Source: Monomorium pharaonis
Lineage: Eukaryota > Arthropoda > Insecta > Hymenoptera > Formicidae
DNA: 64,000 nucleotides
Assembly (NCBI RefSeq): GCF_013373865.1
Contig: NC_050468.1
Location: 21,160,774 to 21,224,773, forward strand
Reading direction: 5' to 3'
Part shown: one piece after another, positions 1 to 11,588 of the stretch
How the letters are laid out: every line of letters begins with the position of its first letter
How positions within the stretch are numbered: the stretch's first letter is position 1
Made by a program: the position numbers and the translations under genes
The notes under the pieces: model-generated
Told to the model about the DNA's origin: nothing
Database searches by the model: none
Seen by the model: the letters and a program-made list of their open reading frames with translations, nothing else

Positions 1-78
1 GATTTTATATATATTTTTTTTTAGTTTTTTTTTTATTGCGCGCCGTTACTTTCGGTCTTGAAATGTATTAAGATACAC

Positions 79-188
79 CCCAGCGAGAAACGATAATGAA
101 TTCGACACCAATTCGACGTCGAATCAACATCGAAATGATGATTTCGACGTCGAATCGATGTCGATTCGATGTACTATTTCTCGCTGGG
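79..188. repeat. Small foldback element with perfect 12-bp ends
   Basis: The ends CCCAGCGAGAAA (79-90) and TTTCTCGCTGGG (177-188) are perfect inverted repeats. The interior repeats the self-complementary block TTCGACGTCGAAT and related pieces, so the whole 110 bp can fold. It lies in a nucleoredoxin intron. It is MITE-like; the family was not identified and no clear target-site duplication was seen. Confidence 0.6.
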
Positions 189-815
189 ACTATGATCATT
201 ATTGGTTTTTTTCGAATGTTAAAAATATTTCTACGCTATCTTCGACAATATTAGTTACATATCTCTCTCAAGGGAGTTGTATCTGTACGAAATAAACTGT
301 TTCTAATTGATTCTTAAAAAATCAAATATTAATTTTAATTATCTTGACTGGATTGTTATAATGATATTAGAGAGAAAATAGCAATTTCTTTTTAGATTTT
401 ACTTCGAGGATATATAATCTTGTTTAAGATCTTTTTAACGTAGCAATCCTAAAGCAAATTATTGACTTTTTTTATTAGAAAATATTTTTAAATTGATTTT
501 GAAAAATTTTTATATAAGTATTTGAAAAGAAGAAGGCAAAGGACTATTGGAATTTCATGCTAATAACGCAAAAAAATTTTGAACACATCAAAAATTTATT
601 TAAAAAAATTTTTTTGCTATTGACATGAAATTATTCTTTATTTTTTTTATTTTTATGCATACTTTAATTACATAAAGAAATTTGCAATTTTGTGTAACCA
701 ATTAAAAAATATTGACAATTTGCTTTAAAATTCCATTAATCAATGTTTGTGTCGTATCTTCCTAATTGCAACTATTTATGTTACTCATTATCCTAATAAC
801 ATGTTTTTTTTTTAG

Positions 816-1765
816 TGCCCGCCTTGTAAAGCATTCACCCCACAACTTGTGGATACGTATCAACGAATCCATGAGAGAGGTCATGATTTTGAAGTCATTT
901 TCGTAAGCTCGGACAGGTAGATTTTCACAATGCACTCTTTAAATTAGCGCTGTTTATTCCAAACCGTTTTTATTTCTCTCATTTGATAGAGAACTTTTCT
1001 ATGCATTTATTGTTGTACCAGTTATATTCTCTTATTCTCGTCGCGTACTTTTAGTGAAAGATTTCAATGATATTTTTAGGAGCGAGGATTCCTACAATGC
1101 GTACACGGAAACAATGCCTTGGTTGAGAATACCTTTTAATCAAGAAGAAAGACGTCGAAAATTGGCAAGAGCTTTCGACGTTCAGGCAATACCTACTCTG
1201 GTCATTCTAGATCCTCGCGACAATATAATCACTCTGGATGGACGCTCCGAATTGATTGAGGATCCAGAGGGATTGGTAATTTAAATAAATTTTTCAAATA
1301 CAATATCACAAATAAAAAAGAATAAAATAGAAAAAAGGCACTATTAAAGATTATGAAAAATAAGGTCTAAAATATTCTCTTTTGAGTTTTACAGAATTAA
1401 TTATTAATATTATAAAAAAGATATCTAAATTTTCAGAATTTTCCCTGGAGCAGTAGACTGGTGAATATTCTAACAGAAAAGTATGCTACGTCGTTACACG
1501 ATGCTCCAGCCATTATCTTGTTTGTTGGTAAGATGATAAATAAATTTAAAAAATCAATTACATAAAATATGATAAAAACCAAATTGTTTAATATTTTTGT
1601 CTTACAGAGGGAGATGACTGTGAGATTCAATTTGGAGAAAGTGTATTACTGCCAGCTGCACAAGTGTATAGAAGGGATCAACCCGATTATGATCCAAATT
1701 ACGACGATCCTGATGATTGTTTACAATTTTACATAGCTTTAGACGTAAGTGTGTGTGTGTGTGTG

Positions 1766-1805
<40 letters not shown>

Positions 1806-2424
1806 GTATATAAAAATAGGTATTATATTTAATATAATCATATAATTTTTGTGAAATTTTCGAAGATTTATAAGAATAGAGTTAAGTTTTTTTAATTATA
1901 AGATATCCATGGAGAAAATTTTACAGTAAAATTACTATAATAAATAATAACCAGGAATCAAGGAAAGAATTATGAAAATTTTTACTATGTTTTTCGTCAA
2001 ATTACCGTAATATTTACACTACATACGGTATAATTCTTTGAAATTTCTTCTCACGGTTTGTGGCTACTACGTGTGGTACATAGTAATTTTTACTATAAAA
2101 TTTTCTCTGTATACATACATCTGTAGTGTAAAACTGCATATATTTTTTAAATATGGAACGTTTCTGAATTAATAACATTTAATAATTTTTATGACACAGT
2201 GCGAAACATCGGACATTCTTCGTGAGTTTATTGGTTTGGATGATGCAGTACCTCTTTTAACTGCTATTGATATTCCGCGAGGGATATACGTCGTAATGGA
2301 GGATGGTGCTGAAATTACTGTGGACTCCGTACAACAGTTCGTCGATGGATTTCTCAATAACAAACTGCCAATAAATAAAATAGCAGCGGTGCATAAAACA
2401 TCAAAAATAAGCGAACCGGCCTAA
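816..2424 (+). CDS. NXN: Nucleoredoxin, C-terminal part (5' exons outside window)
   Basis: Thioredoxin-fold oxidoreductase; family members regulate Wnt signalling through Dishevelled in vertebrates. I place five exons at 816-916, 1080-1275, 1437-1527, 1608-1744 and 2200-2424, all with GT-AG borders and compatible phases, giving 249 residues plus TAA. The first visible exon opens directly on the redox motif [10 protein letters not shown]; the usual preceding Trp would be in an upstream exon. Then come [20 protein letters not shown], the cis-proline stretch IPTLVILDP and the FPWSSRLV segment that starts the C-terminal thioredoxin-like domain. The last exon ([11 protein letters not shown], ending near [11 protein letters not shown]) matches the nucleoredoxin tail. 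The N-terminal domain and start are missing because of the window edge. A variant poly(A) signal ATTAAA lies at 2442 and a canonical AATAAA at 3132. The gene is convergent with CDC45. The main alternative is a nucleoredoxin-like paralogue. Confidence 0.9.
1745..1803. repeat. Compound (GT)n/(AT)n microsatellite at a splice donor
   Basis: The intron after nucleoredoxin exon 1608-1744 begins GTAAGT and runs at once into (GT)n and then about 40 bp of (TA)n. The donor is embedded in the start of the repeat. Confidence 0.9.
1906..2114. mobile_element. MITE-like element in the last nucleoredoxin intron
   Basis: The arms at 1911-1938 and 2080-2108 are inverted copies of a GAGAAAATTTTA(C/T)AGTAAAA type sequence, extending to ATTACTAT. 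The span is about 209 bp and AT-rich, with no coding capacity. It is a non-autonomous foldback element of unknown superfamily. Confidence 0.65.
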
Positions 2425-2591
2425 AGTCATATAAAACGTTAATTAAATACGAAATTTGTACTTGTCAAATTTTATAAGAGTTGTTCAGACGAAAGTCCTT
2501 TTCTTTTTCTCATTTCTTTTTACACTCCTGTCTCTGTGATATCGTCGTTCTTTACGTTAAGAAATTCGTGTATAAGCTATATTTGTTCTTA

Positions 2592-3004
2592 CACTGAGAG
2601 AAAAAAAATAGTTGCGATTACCACATAATTACAATTTAATAGTCACATTCAGTGCCAACTATATATTTATAGTTGTTTTATTAATGTAATGTTGTAATAT
2701 AGCTACTAATTATTACTACGTAAATCATGTTTAAGAAATAATTACATTCATTGTTGTGTGCAATAATTTATTAATATAAAAACATTTATTTCATTTTGTC
2801 ATCCATATTTTGACATTTTATTATATTAAAATTCTATATGAAATTATAAATATTTATAATAACATTTTTCTTTAATTAGTAGAACTACAGACATAACGTT
2901 GTTATTATTACTAAGCTGTAGCAATAATAATTATAGAAATGGAGCTCCTATAATTTTTTTACCATGCAATTATAGGCACAAAAACCAATACTTTTCTCTC
3001 AGTG
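2592..3004. mobile_element. MITE with CACTGAGAG termini and TA flanks
   Basis: CACTGAGAGAAAA at 2592 is matched in inverted orientation by TTTTCTCTCAGTG ending at 3004. A TA dinucleotide flanks both sides, which fits a Tc1/mariner-type target duplication. The 413-bp interior is AT-rich and non-coding. It sits between the convergent nucleoredoxin and CDC45 3' ends and could lie inside either 3' UTR. Confidence 0.65.
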
Positions 3005-3706
3005 TACATAATTTTTCGCGGATGTAACAAAAAAAATGTATTATATACCACTGTCAAAACTAAGTCGATCAAATTGTATTTTTAAGTGTACGTAGATGCA
3101 CACAAATACGTTAATATATTATAAATTACTAAATAAATACAGAGTAAGCGCACTGGAGGCTTTATGTTTAAGATAGCCTATTCATCGTTATATAGCTTAT
3201 TCACGAGCTATATTATATTTATCTTGCTGGTATTAATCTTTAATACATATATTGACGTAATTACACATTTGTTACATAAATTTAGCATGTAGGCACTGAT
3301 GAGCATCATATCAATTGTCCGATATAGCAAACTTTATTTGTATTTAAAAAAATTTTTTTTCTTTGAGTTCTTTTTTATAAAAGTATTTCATTTATTATAT
3401 CTCTTAAATTACTAATGTAAACTTATTGTTGTATCCTAGCATTTTTTATACAACACATACTCACACGATGTTATTGATTTACATATCAATCCTAATTTAT
3501 ATATATTAAATATTTTACAATTATAAAGCTATTACCGTCGCTGGTTAAAAAAATGTACAATGAATTTGCGTTAAAAAAAAGACACTATACGTCATTAGCA
3601 ATAAAGTGCTTTGAGTTGTTTTAATAGTCGTGTTAGTTAAAAATTTGATTAAAGTGATTGTCATATATATCGTCTATCTCTGATATTTTTACATCTATAA
3701 TGATTA

Positions 3707-6700
3707 TCACGCAAGGAGTGCTGCCAAAGCATCAAGAAACTTGGGTCTTTCTTCAATTTTCAGTCTTATTACTGTAAAAAGGAAAAATGTTAAATATAAT
3801 TAATTCCATCTGGCTCATGAAGTTAAAAAATTCCTCTTTACTTACTTGTACTGTCAAAATAATCTGCCTCAGTGTAACAATTTTTATTCTTTGCAGCCTG
3901 CTCGAATGCTTTCCCAAATAAACTGTAACAAAAAAATTCATGGTTAAATCACATAAACGGTTAAATTATATTTATGCCTATAAATATTACCTTCTAGGTT
4001 GATCCTCGCAGACTGGCGGTATACCAACAAGAAGGCACGATCCTTCTTCTGCATTAAATGTTGCAGAGGCTACTAGAGGCCATTCAGAAGCACGTCTGTT
4101 TCTTGAAGAATTCACATATGCTTTGAGGGCAAATTGAGCCAGCATAATCAGGGGATGAGAATGCGCAAATAAATAATTATCTATATTTCCATCTGGCACA
4201 CTGAGATATAAAAAAGAACCAAAATTTTTTACTTGTTTAGCTTCTAATACACTTTGAGCAGTTTTAAAAATATTGTGAAGCATAAGTTTCGCTTTTTCAA
4301 TGCCACTTTCTAAAACATCCTTTTTTGTACGTGACAAACAGTCCATTGCGTCTAAGAAACAACGTTGTGGTTGTCTGTCCTTTGTCTGCAAAAATACGAT
4401 ATTATTAGTAAGATATAGTCATTAGTTATTATAAAATGTAGTTATTAGTTATTCAATGACTATACTGACTTACCGTAGAATCCAGTAAAGCCAACATAGC
4501 ATACACCATATCTGATGAACAATATTTAAAACGATAACCATATTGAAGAGTAAAACTAGTGCCAATAATGCTACTGACATTATATTTGCTAGCTAGTTTT
4601 TCAACCATTTCTTTAAATTCTTGTCTAAAGGTAAGATCCATTGCACGAAATAATTGTCTGGATTGCACCAGAGGTAAACCCATTTCAGCTAAAACTTCTT
4701 TCAAACGCTGCTCCCCCCTAATGGACCATAAACGTAACGACACTGCCGTTGACATTGAGTACTTCAAGCTAGCTTCAACAGTCCAATGACGATATAATGC
4801 TAATTGGAGACTGTTTTTATTAAGAAATTAACATAGCATATGCCAAATTTAAGTATTAAGTTAAAAACAAATTTTATGTACATATAAAAGGATACTCTTT
4901 ATCATAAGTAACTTTAACAATACTCTGCTGCTGTTGTTGCTTGTCAATATCAACACCTTGTCTATGTGTTAATCTTGAAACATGGGCTTGAAGAGCACCT
5001 TCTTCAAAAACAGTTACTTGTGACTCTACCTTACTAAGGATTGATTGCTCTGTGAAACCAACTATGGCCCACCATGCCATATCTAAATTATCCTTTGACA
5101 TATTCCAAGCCATCTCAAACACTACTATCGCGCTCTGTAATAAAATATAACATACACCATAAGTTTTAAAAATAAAATTTTTTAATAATTATTATCGAAA
5201 TTATAATACATACTGATTTGCCATAGTAACTATATTGTAAATAATTAAAAAGAATTGTTGCCCTATTTTCAACCCATTTTCTTCGTTCACTTCGTCTTAA
5301 TATATCTTCTTCGTTCAATCTTCTCCTTTTACTTTGCCTGCCTTCGTTTTCATTGTCTGATTCTTCCTCACTTGCGTCCTCTTCATCTGACTATATACAA
5401 TTAAACAAAATTATAGAAAATATAGAGTTGTAGATAGAATAAAATAATTTGTTACATACACTATCATCTCGGAATATATCATTATATTCTGGGATCTCAT
5501 TGTCTTCATCGGGTTTACCAAGAATACGTATTTGACTTTCTGAATATATATTGCATAAATCATAAGGCCTATGACTGTCGAGGATAAAGAATACCACGGA
5601 TTCATCCGGTCGAAGTAATTCCACTAAATCTAGAGTACCACCGCAATTTATCATAACAACATTTTTTATCTAAAAAAAATTTTTTTTCTCAAATCACTAT
5701 TGCCAAATATATCACTGATAGTGAATATATTTTGAAGATTTTTGCACTACCTCTTCACAATTTTCATCAAAGGCGCTTATCATATCCTGAATACCTCGAA
5801 CAGGTACAAGAGTATATATTATATGATCATTTTTGAAAAGCTGTTGTAATATCCTACAGGCACAAATTGCATCGACATCAAAGTTCACCAGAAGTAAGCA
5901 CCTCTAAAATGGAAAAAAAATTAGTTATTTTTATGCACTAAAAAATTATATGCTACTTGTGTCACACTTGCTATTAATAAAATCAAAGGATGCAATAAGC
6001 ATGACTCTCTAACTCCGAAAGAAAACTAGAAAGAGAGAATTATGTATTATATAACTATGAATATGGTTCTAGATTTAATAAAGAATTTTGTAATTATAAA
6101 GTATATAATAAACAAATACATGATTGTACTTACTATTTATAAAAAACAAAAAGAAAAATATGTACAATTTTCTATTTATTTAAATTTTAAATAGATTCTA
6201 AAAAAATTATGTATAACAATGGATGAGTATAAAATTAAGAATTATTTATTGTAAAGCATATAACAAATAAACACGTTATGTTTATTATTTATAAACAGAT
6301 TTTACCAATAATTATGTTTACTATTCATAGAAAACAAAAGAACTACACATTAGTTTTCTATTTATTTAAATGAAGGATAAAATTATGTGTAATACAAGTA
6401 TAAATATAAAAAAGAGTTATTAGTTGTAAAGCAAATATCAAATAAATATATTGTTTGTTATTAATAAATACAAGATTTTATTAACAAACACCAAGATTTT
6501 ATTGATAATAAGTATATTTATCATTAATAAGAAACAAAGAAATGAGATGTTTCTTTAATTATTTAAAGAAAAATAGAATTATATATGACTACAAATACAG
6601 ATTTTTAATAAAAAATTATTTATTGTAAATAAAGTATATAACAAATATAGTTTTTATTGTATGTTTATTAGTTATAAAAAATAATTTATAGTTTATTAGT

Positions 6701-7377
6701 TATAGAAAACAAAAGACATGTAGCATATAATTTTCTATTTGCCTAAAAGAAAAAATTATGTATAACTATAAATACAAGCATAAATTTAATAAAGAATTAT
6801 TTATTGTACAGCATACAACGAATAAACATACCGTTTGTTATTATGAAACTAGTTTTATTAATAACAGACATGTTTATTATTAATAAAGAGCAAAAAAATC
6901 AGATATACGATTCTTTAACTAGATCAAAGATACAATTACATGTAGCTTATATGAATTAAATATGATAAAGTCTTTATTACAAGCATACAAGGAATGTACA
7001 CGCTGTTTATGTTTACAATAACAAACAGATTTTAAGAGTATAACAACAGACATGTTTATTATTAATAAAAAATCAAAAGATCAATGATGGTTACAGACTT
7101 GCATGCAATCCAAACCCCCAGCTGTCCAAAGGAAAGAGGGAATATGTATTTACGTAATTTACACAGAGAGAAAAGACGAAAAGAAATCCCGGAAAATCGG
7201 AACGTTGCGGAGAAGCCGAGGTTGCCGAGAGAGTTCGAGAAGCGAGACGGTGCGAGTAGGTCGCGTAACCTATACGCGGCGGACGCGAAACACGTCGCCG
7301 CGAGGCAGAACGGGCCGTCGACTCACGCTCTTTTGTAACGCATCGTAGAAATCCTTCTTCAGGTTCGTCACGAACAT
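3707..7377 (-). CDS. CDC45: CDC45, replicative CMG helicase cofactor
   Basis: CDC45 joins MCM2-7 and GINS to form the replicative helicase in the nucleus. Nine exons on the minus strand: 7377-7327, 5903-5751, 5669-5460, 5390-5214, 5134-4882, 4799-4474, 4385-3991, 3922-3846, 3771-3707. They sum to 1707 nt, or 568 residues plus TGA, close to human CDC45. Exon 1 encodes MFVTNLKKDFYDALQKS. FDVDAICACRIL (about residues 25-36) and LDSHRP (about 98-103) match the DHH-like fold, which is catalytically inactive in this family. Exon 4 carries the acidic SDEEDASEEESD stretch and a basic KRRR. Later markers are WWAIVGFTEQ, LYRHWT, EMGLPLVQSRQ, GIPPVCEDQPR, LFGKAFEQAA and the C-terminus PKFLDALAALLA. Minus-strand poly(A) signals are possible at 3396-3391 and 3338-3333. 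Intron 1 (1.4 kb) holds a tandem repeat. It is divergent from MMAB. Confidence 0.96.
6030..7085. repeat. Degenerate tandem array, about 180-bp period, CDC45 intron 1
   Basis: About six diverged units recur. Marker pieces related to TTATTGTAAAGCATATAACA fall near 6092, 6245, 6421, 6610, 6800 and 6975. Each is preceded by an ATTATGTATAAC-like block and followed by GTTTATTATTAATAA and AAAACAAAAGA blocks. Spacing is roughly 150-190 bp. The array fills most of the intron and ends abruptly at the GC-rich exon 1 region. It resembles a short satellite or minisatellite. Confidence 0.7.
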
Positions 7378-7412
7378 GTTGCGACCGTCTACGCCAGGCG
7401 AAACATCGCAGG

Positions 7413-7563
7413 TTTCGCGACGAGCTCGTGCGTGGGTCACAGGACGGACGGTTTAGCGCGAAAAATCCAAACCGTCGGGTGTCACACGGTGCTCCGTTGC
7501 GCGCGACGATCGCACGACCGCCGCCGCCGTCGACGCCGCCATGACTCTGGATGAGTTTGGCGC
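7413..7563. promoter_or_regulatory. E2F-type sites in the CDC45 promoter
   Basis: GCGCGAAA (7456-7463, the reverse of TTTCGCGC) is a perfect match to the E2F/DP consensus TTTSSCGC, about 80 bp upstream of the CDC45 start codon. TTTGGCGC at 7556-7563 is a second match, and TTTCGCGA at 7413-7420 is one base off. The stretch is GC-rich and CpG-rich. CDC45 is a known E2F/S-phase target in animals, so the sites are plausible; binding is inferred. Confidence 0.6.
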
Positions 7564-8460
7564 GGTCGGTTTGAGCCTGAGACCAACTGAGCGTGACGAT
7601 CAGGATGCAACGATAAACTTAGGATTTTGCAATTGACAGTGGCAATGTCCGACCGCGATTGATTTTTTTCGCAATTCTTGTAAACAATGCCCGCTGAGAG
7701 TATCGATTCTCGACGAATCGAGATTAATCGAATCGAACTGGATCGACATGTCCGCGCGGTGTCGTAAATCTTAACGGAATTTTCAAGTCTGTTCTTTGGC
7801 GCTGCGCCATCATGAAATTATACTTTCTGCTATAATGCTTAAAATGAGATGGATATTTTTAATTAGGCGTGGAAAAGAGAAAAAGAAGAAAATGAACAAA
7901 AGAAAAGGAAAATAGACGAAGATTTGTTCCTTGTAATTAAACTTTTTAAGTTGAATTATGGGTTAAACATTTATCCTTATTTTCTTTCTTTTTTTTTCTG
8001 TTCGATACTCCAATAATCCAATCACATATATATTTTATTTCAAATGCAGAAAATATAAACGCAATATTCCTAGCTTCCAATTGAGCTGTCAATTTTTTAT
8101 GTTTCATTCTTTCTCCTCAACATCATTTAATCACGTGCTTTTTTTCATATTGAGAAAATTAAGGTCGAATAAGTTATATTTAAAAAAAAATTTAATTTAA
8201 TTAAAGTTAATAAATATAAAATTAATTTAGTTACACGTTAAAAGTAAAAAAACTGATGACGGAAAAATCACGGATACTCACGGATAGACGAAGTGCGATG
8301 TATGGTGCGTGACGTGAGTGTGGTTCGGAATCGCAGACGCGTTTCGTTTTGTAAGTTTTGTTTCGCGTCGGTCGGTGTCACTAGCGATTGACGATCAAAG
8401 GTTTGCACACACGTGAGTTATATTAAACGGACTGATTAAATCGCACGAGCGACACGCGAA
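7564..8460. other. Intergenic region between divergent CDC45 and MMAB
   Basis: No gene was found. The left part is GC-rich CDC45 promoter DNA with a (CCG)n run near 7518 and an isolated short plus-strand reading frame beginning at 7541, which I do not believe is a gene. From 7800 to 8230 it is AT-rich. From 8270 it becomes CpG-rich again, presumably the MMAB promoter and 5' UTR. Confidence 0.6.
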
Positions 8461-9941
8461 ATGGAGTTGATCAGAGGAGTGTGGAGGAAATCCTCTATCA
8501 TGTACAAGAGCGGAGTGCAATGTATATCCTTGAGACACAAGTACGCGTTTAAATTCCCTTTATAACCTCAAAGTGCATCGCGCGCGGGGAACGTACTTGT
8601 CTCTGTTGCAGTCGAAAATGACCAACCGATTCGATGCACTGCGTGTGTTATGGGAAAAAATATTATATCGAGATAATACGTTATTGTCACCTTATTGACG
8701 ATGACATTTGTTGCAGTGGCACGACGTCGAACGTGGCCGAGGTGGCGGTGTTTTCGCGTGACGGCGACTCCGGATTGACGATCACGGACGCTGGGGACAC
8801 GAAGCCGAAGGACGACGTGATTTTCAACGCTCTCGGAGCAACTGACGAGCTGTCATCTTATATAGGACTGGCGAGGGAGTTTGCCTGTGATGGCAAGGTC
8901 GAACATCCATACGTCGACAAGCTCAAGAGGGTGCAAATGATCTTGTTTGACCTGAGTCACGCCATCTCCAAATCTGTGCCTGGGAAGACCAGGTCCTTCG
9001 AGAGCAAGCACACCAAGGATCTGGAAGAGTGGATCCTTGAATACGCAAATCAGCTCCCTCCGCCCGAGGATTACATCATTCCAGTAATTATCTAAATATT
9101 ATAGTACTTTTACATATATAGAGCAATGGACAAAATAAAGTGAACATCTAGGAAATACACTACTTTTTTTGTTAATAGAAGATTAATTAATAGATTTTAT
9201 CTTTGTTTGGAATAGTGTCATAGAAGGCTTGAATAATTACTAATAAAATACTTTATTCTTTTAACAGATTATTCTTTAATGAATTATAAATAAGATTGAA
9301 AGAATCTACTTCTTACACTATTTTTCAAAATTGTTCTTTATTATTTAAAACTTAAATATTTTTTACACTCAATATAGTTACCTGACTTAAATATCATTGA
9401 TTCATTGTAAGTAGCTTTGAAGAGCAGAGGAAAAGATAAATTTTCTTTTCTGATATCTTTTAAACATTTTTCAATATTTCTTGAGAGATAACTCTGAAGA
9501 AAGGTATAACATTCCACTAATTTGAACATTATATAAAGATATAAATTAACCAAATAATATCCATTATATAAAGATATAAATTAACAATAAATAGTAAACC
9601 ACTCTCTTATTTATAAAAGAAGTGTATTTGTTAGGTGTTTATAATTTTTTTGTTTACTCCTTGCATATTTTTTATTCTGTTAATTCTAATTGTACCTGAT
9701 ATTTAAAAACTAGGGAGGTGGGAAAGCTTGTGCTTCCCTACACGTTGCACGAACGGTATGCAGGCGTGCTGAGAGAAGCATCACGACATTAGTACGAGAT
9801 GGTGCTCTAGATAAAGAGGCACAAACGTACTTGAATAGATTATCGGACTTCCTTCTAACAGTATCACGTATTGCGGCCAAATGCGATCAACGCACGGAGA
9901 ACATTTATATTCCGCGAGCAGAAGTGACGGAGGAGAAGTGA
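8461..9941 (+). CDS. MMAB: Cob(I)yrinic acid a,c-diamide adenosyltransferase, mitochondrial
   Basis: ATP:cob(I)alamin adenosyltransferase makes adenosylcobalamin, the cofactor of methylmalonyl-CoA mutase, in the mitochondrial matrix. Exons 8461-8540, 8717-9083 and 9714-9941 give 224 residues plus TGA (human is 250). Exon 1 encodes an acid-poor, Arg/Lys-rich leader (MELIRGVWRKSSIMYK...), fitting a mitochondrial presequence. Exon 2 has a nucleotide-binding N-terminal region (TITDAGDTKPKDD), then the PduO-type signature GATDELSSYIG and LPPPEDYIIP. Exon 3 continues GGGKACASLH and carries VCRRAERS, which holds the arginines needed for catalysis and ATP binding in this family, and LNRLSDFLLTVSR. 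The start ATG has a purine at -3 and G at +4. It is convergent with SBDS. Confidence 0.95.
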
Positions 9942-10229
9942 AAGGACTCGTATGCAAACTTTTGTAGAGCATGAATTTTTTGCAGTCACGTGTATAAATA
10001 TCTACACATGCACGATATATATACACATACACGTATGCGTACAGATATAGTGCAGCAGTTACAAATACAAAAAAAAAATAGAACCAAATATTCTATGGAT
10101 ATCGCCATTATTTGTTACCAAATGTTAGTCCATACGCTTGATCTAAATCAAGCAACATCAAGCCATACACATTTTGCAGAATGGATATGTATTCCGTTAC
10201 ATATCTAAAAAGTTGCAATTTTTAAACTG

Positions 10230-10235
10230 AATAAA
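10230..10235 (+). terminator. Likely MMAB poly(A) signal
   Basis: AATAAA lies 289 nt after the MMAB stop codon, in the gap before the convergent SBDS 3' end. A cleavage site was not demonstrated. Confidence 0.5.
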
Positions 10236-10399
10236 ATTAGTTAAAATGAAGAGTGCATAATTCTTAACTGCAATCTCAATAGGAAATGTTTATTGCAGTT
10301 TTTCATAGAAATGGTGTCATGGGAGATAGGATTATATGACACGCTTATATATGTAGATAATTTACTTAAATGATACTTGTAAATACAAATGCAGGTTGT

Positions 10400-10405
10400 T
10401 TTATT
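10400..10405 (-). terminator. Likely SBDS poly(A) signal
   Basis: The minus strand reads AATAAA (plus strand TTTATT) about 120 nt beyond the SBDS stop codon. MMAB and SBDS thus appear to end within about 200 bp of each other. Confidence 0.45.
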
Positions 10406-10527
10406 AGATATAACAAGATGCTAAGATATAACAAAATTGTCAACACATACTTAGAATATAAATTAGAATTACAATAAATACGAATTCTCTCCTGGTGAAT
10501 AACAGTGTCTAGAACCCTATTTATGAT

Positions 10528-11588
10528 TTATGTTAAGAGTTCCTCTCCTTCAACTACCTCATTTAAATTGACTAATTCCAATAAACCAGTTCCTTTTGTC
10601 TCCGATCGTATTAGTTCATCTATTCCTCTGTATTGGCCTGGATCAATTAAGCAGATTATTGTTAATGATCCATTGTCCCACTCCTCTGTTTCTAGCTTGG
10701 TCATAAATTTGATGAGTTTATCTTTCAATTTTCTAGCCTCTTTTTCTGGTATGACAAGCCTCAGCCTCATTTGGACGCGCTCCAAAGGCATCACCTCCTT
10801 CAGCTGTGAGATGACATCCAGTGCCTGCTGCTTGGCATTTCGATTAGGTTTAACAGAAAAGTGTATCTCGTCCTTCATAGCATTCTCAATCATTGTAACT
10901 GGATATGGACGTTTGGTCTCTGGATTTATACACTTGCTGGCAACTGTTGTGGCAATGTCCTTGAACATAGACTCAAGCGCCAGGTGCCTCTCCTTGTCGG
11001 AAACCTGAAGTTCACCTTTAGCAAGGATCTGTTTGCAGATTTCAGTTTGATCTTCAGTTTCGAAAGCCTTCAGGAGATCTTCCTTCTTTGCAACCTGACC
11101 CTTCGACACATTGATGAATATCGTGTTTGTTTGCAGTACTTCGTCAATATCTTTTTCTCTGAAATACATTTCCAAGAGAAATAATAAGTGATGTGTATTT
11201 AGATCTACATTACACAAAAAGTGTAATAATAAATTAACCTTATTTCTTCAAAATCTAGAAACTGAGCACTGAAACATTAGTTTTCTAAGAGAATAAATAA
11301 TTAGGCCTAAGATATAAAAAAAGAAAAGGAATTTTACAAACACAATCGAGAAGATTTAACACGCAGTGATACAATTAAGGCCTTTAATGCGAATGAGTGA
11401 ATGAAGAAACTTAGGTTAAACAGGTAGAGAACATCTCGGCAAAGGAGGACTTACAGTTTGTTTCTCCAAGACATCACTTTGTTCTTGTAGCACGCAATCT
11501 CGAATCGCTTGCCAGCCTTCTTCATGCGAACCACGGCCACGTTCGTCAGCCTTATTTGATTCGTTGGTGTGAATACATACTTCGACAT
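10528..11588 (-). CDS. SBDS: SBDS ribosome maturation factor
   Basis: SBDS works with the GTPase EFL1 to release eIF6 from nascent 60S subunits. Two exons on the minus strand, 11588-11455 and 11158-10528, give 254 residues plus TAA (human is 250). Exon 1 encodes [20 protein letters not shown] and [11 protein letters not shown], the N-terminal FYSH domain. The junction codon CT|A restores Leu before [40 protein letters not shown] and [11 protein letters not shown] are near-invariant family blocks covering the end of FYSH and the central domain. [15 protein letters not shown] lies in the C-terminal ferredoxin-like domain. The tail is VVEGEELLT. The start codon has AAA upstream, a good context. 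It is divergent from KIN17 and convergent with MMAB. Confidence 0.97.

Noticed and set aside
7084..7348. Two overlapping 80-residue plus-strand frames near CDC45 exon 1
   Set aside because: They overlap CDC45 exon 1 in antisense and lie in CpG-rich promoter-side DNA; no family match.
10505..11008. 167-residue plus-strand frame
   Set aside because: It is the antisense shadow of SBDS exon 2.
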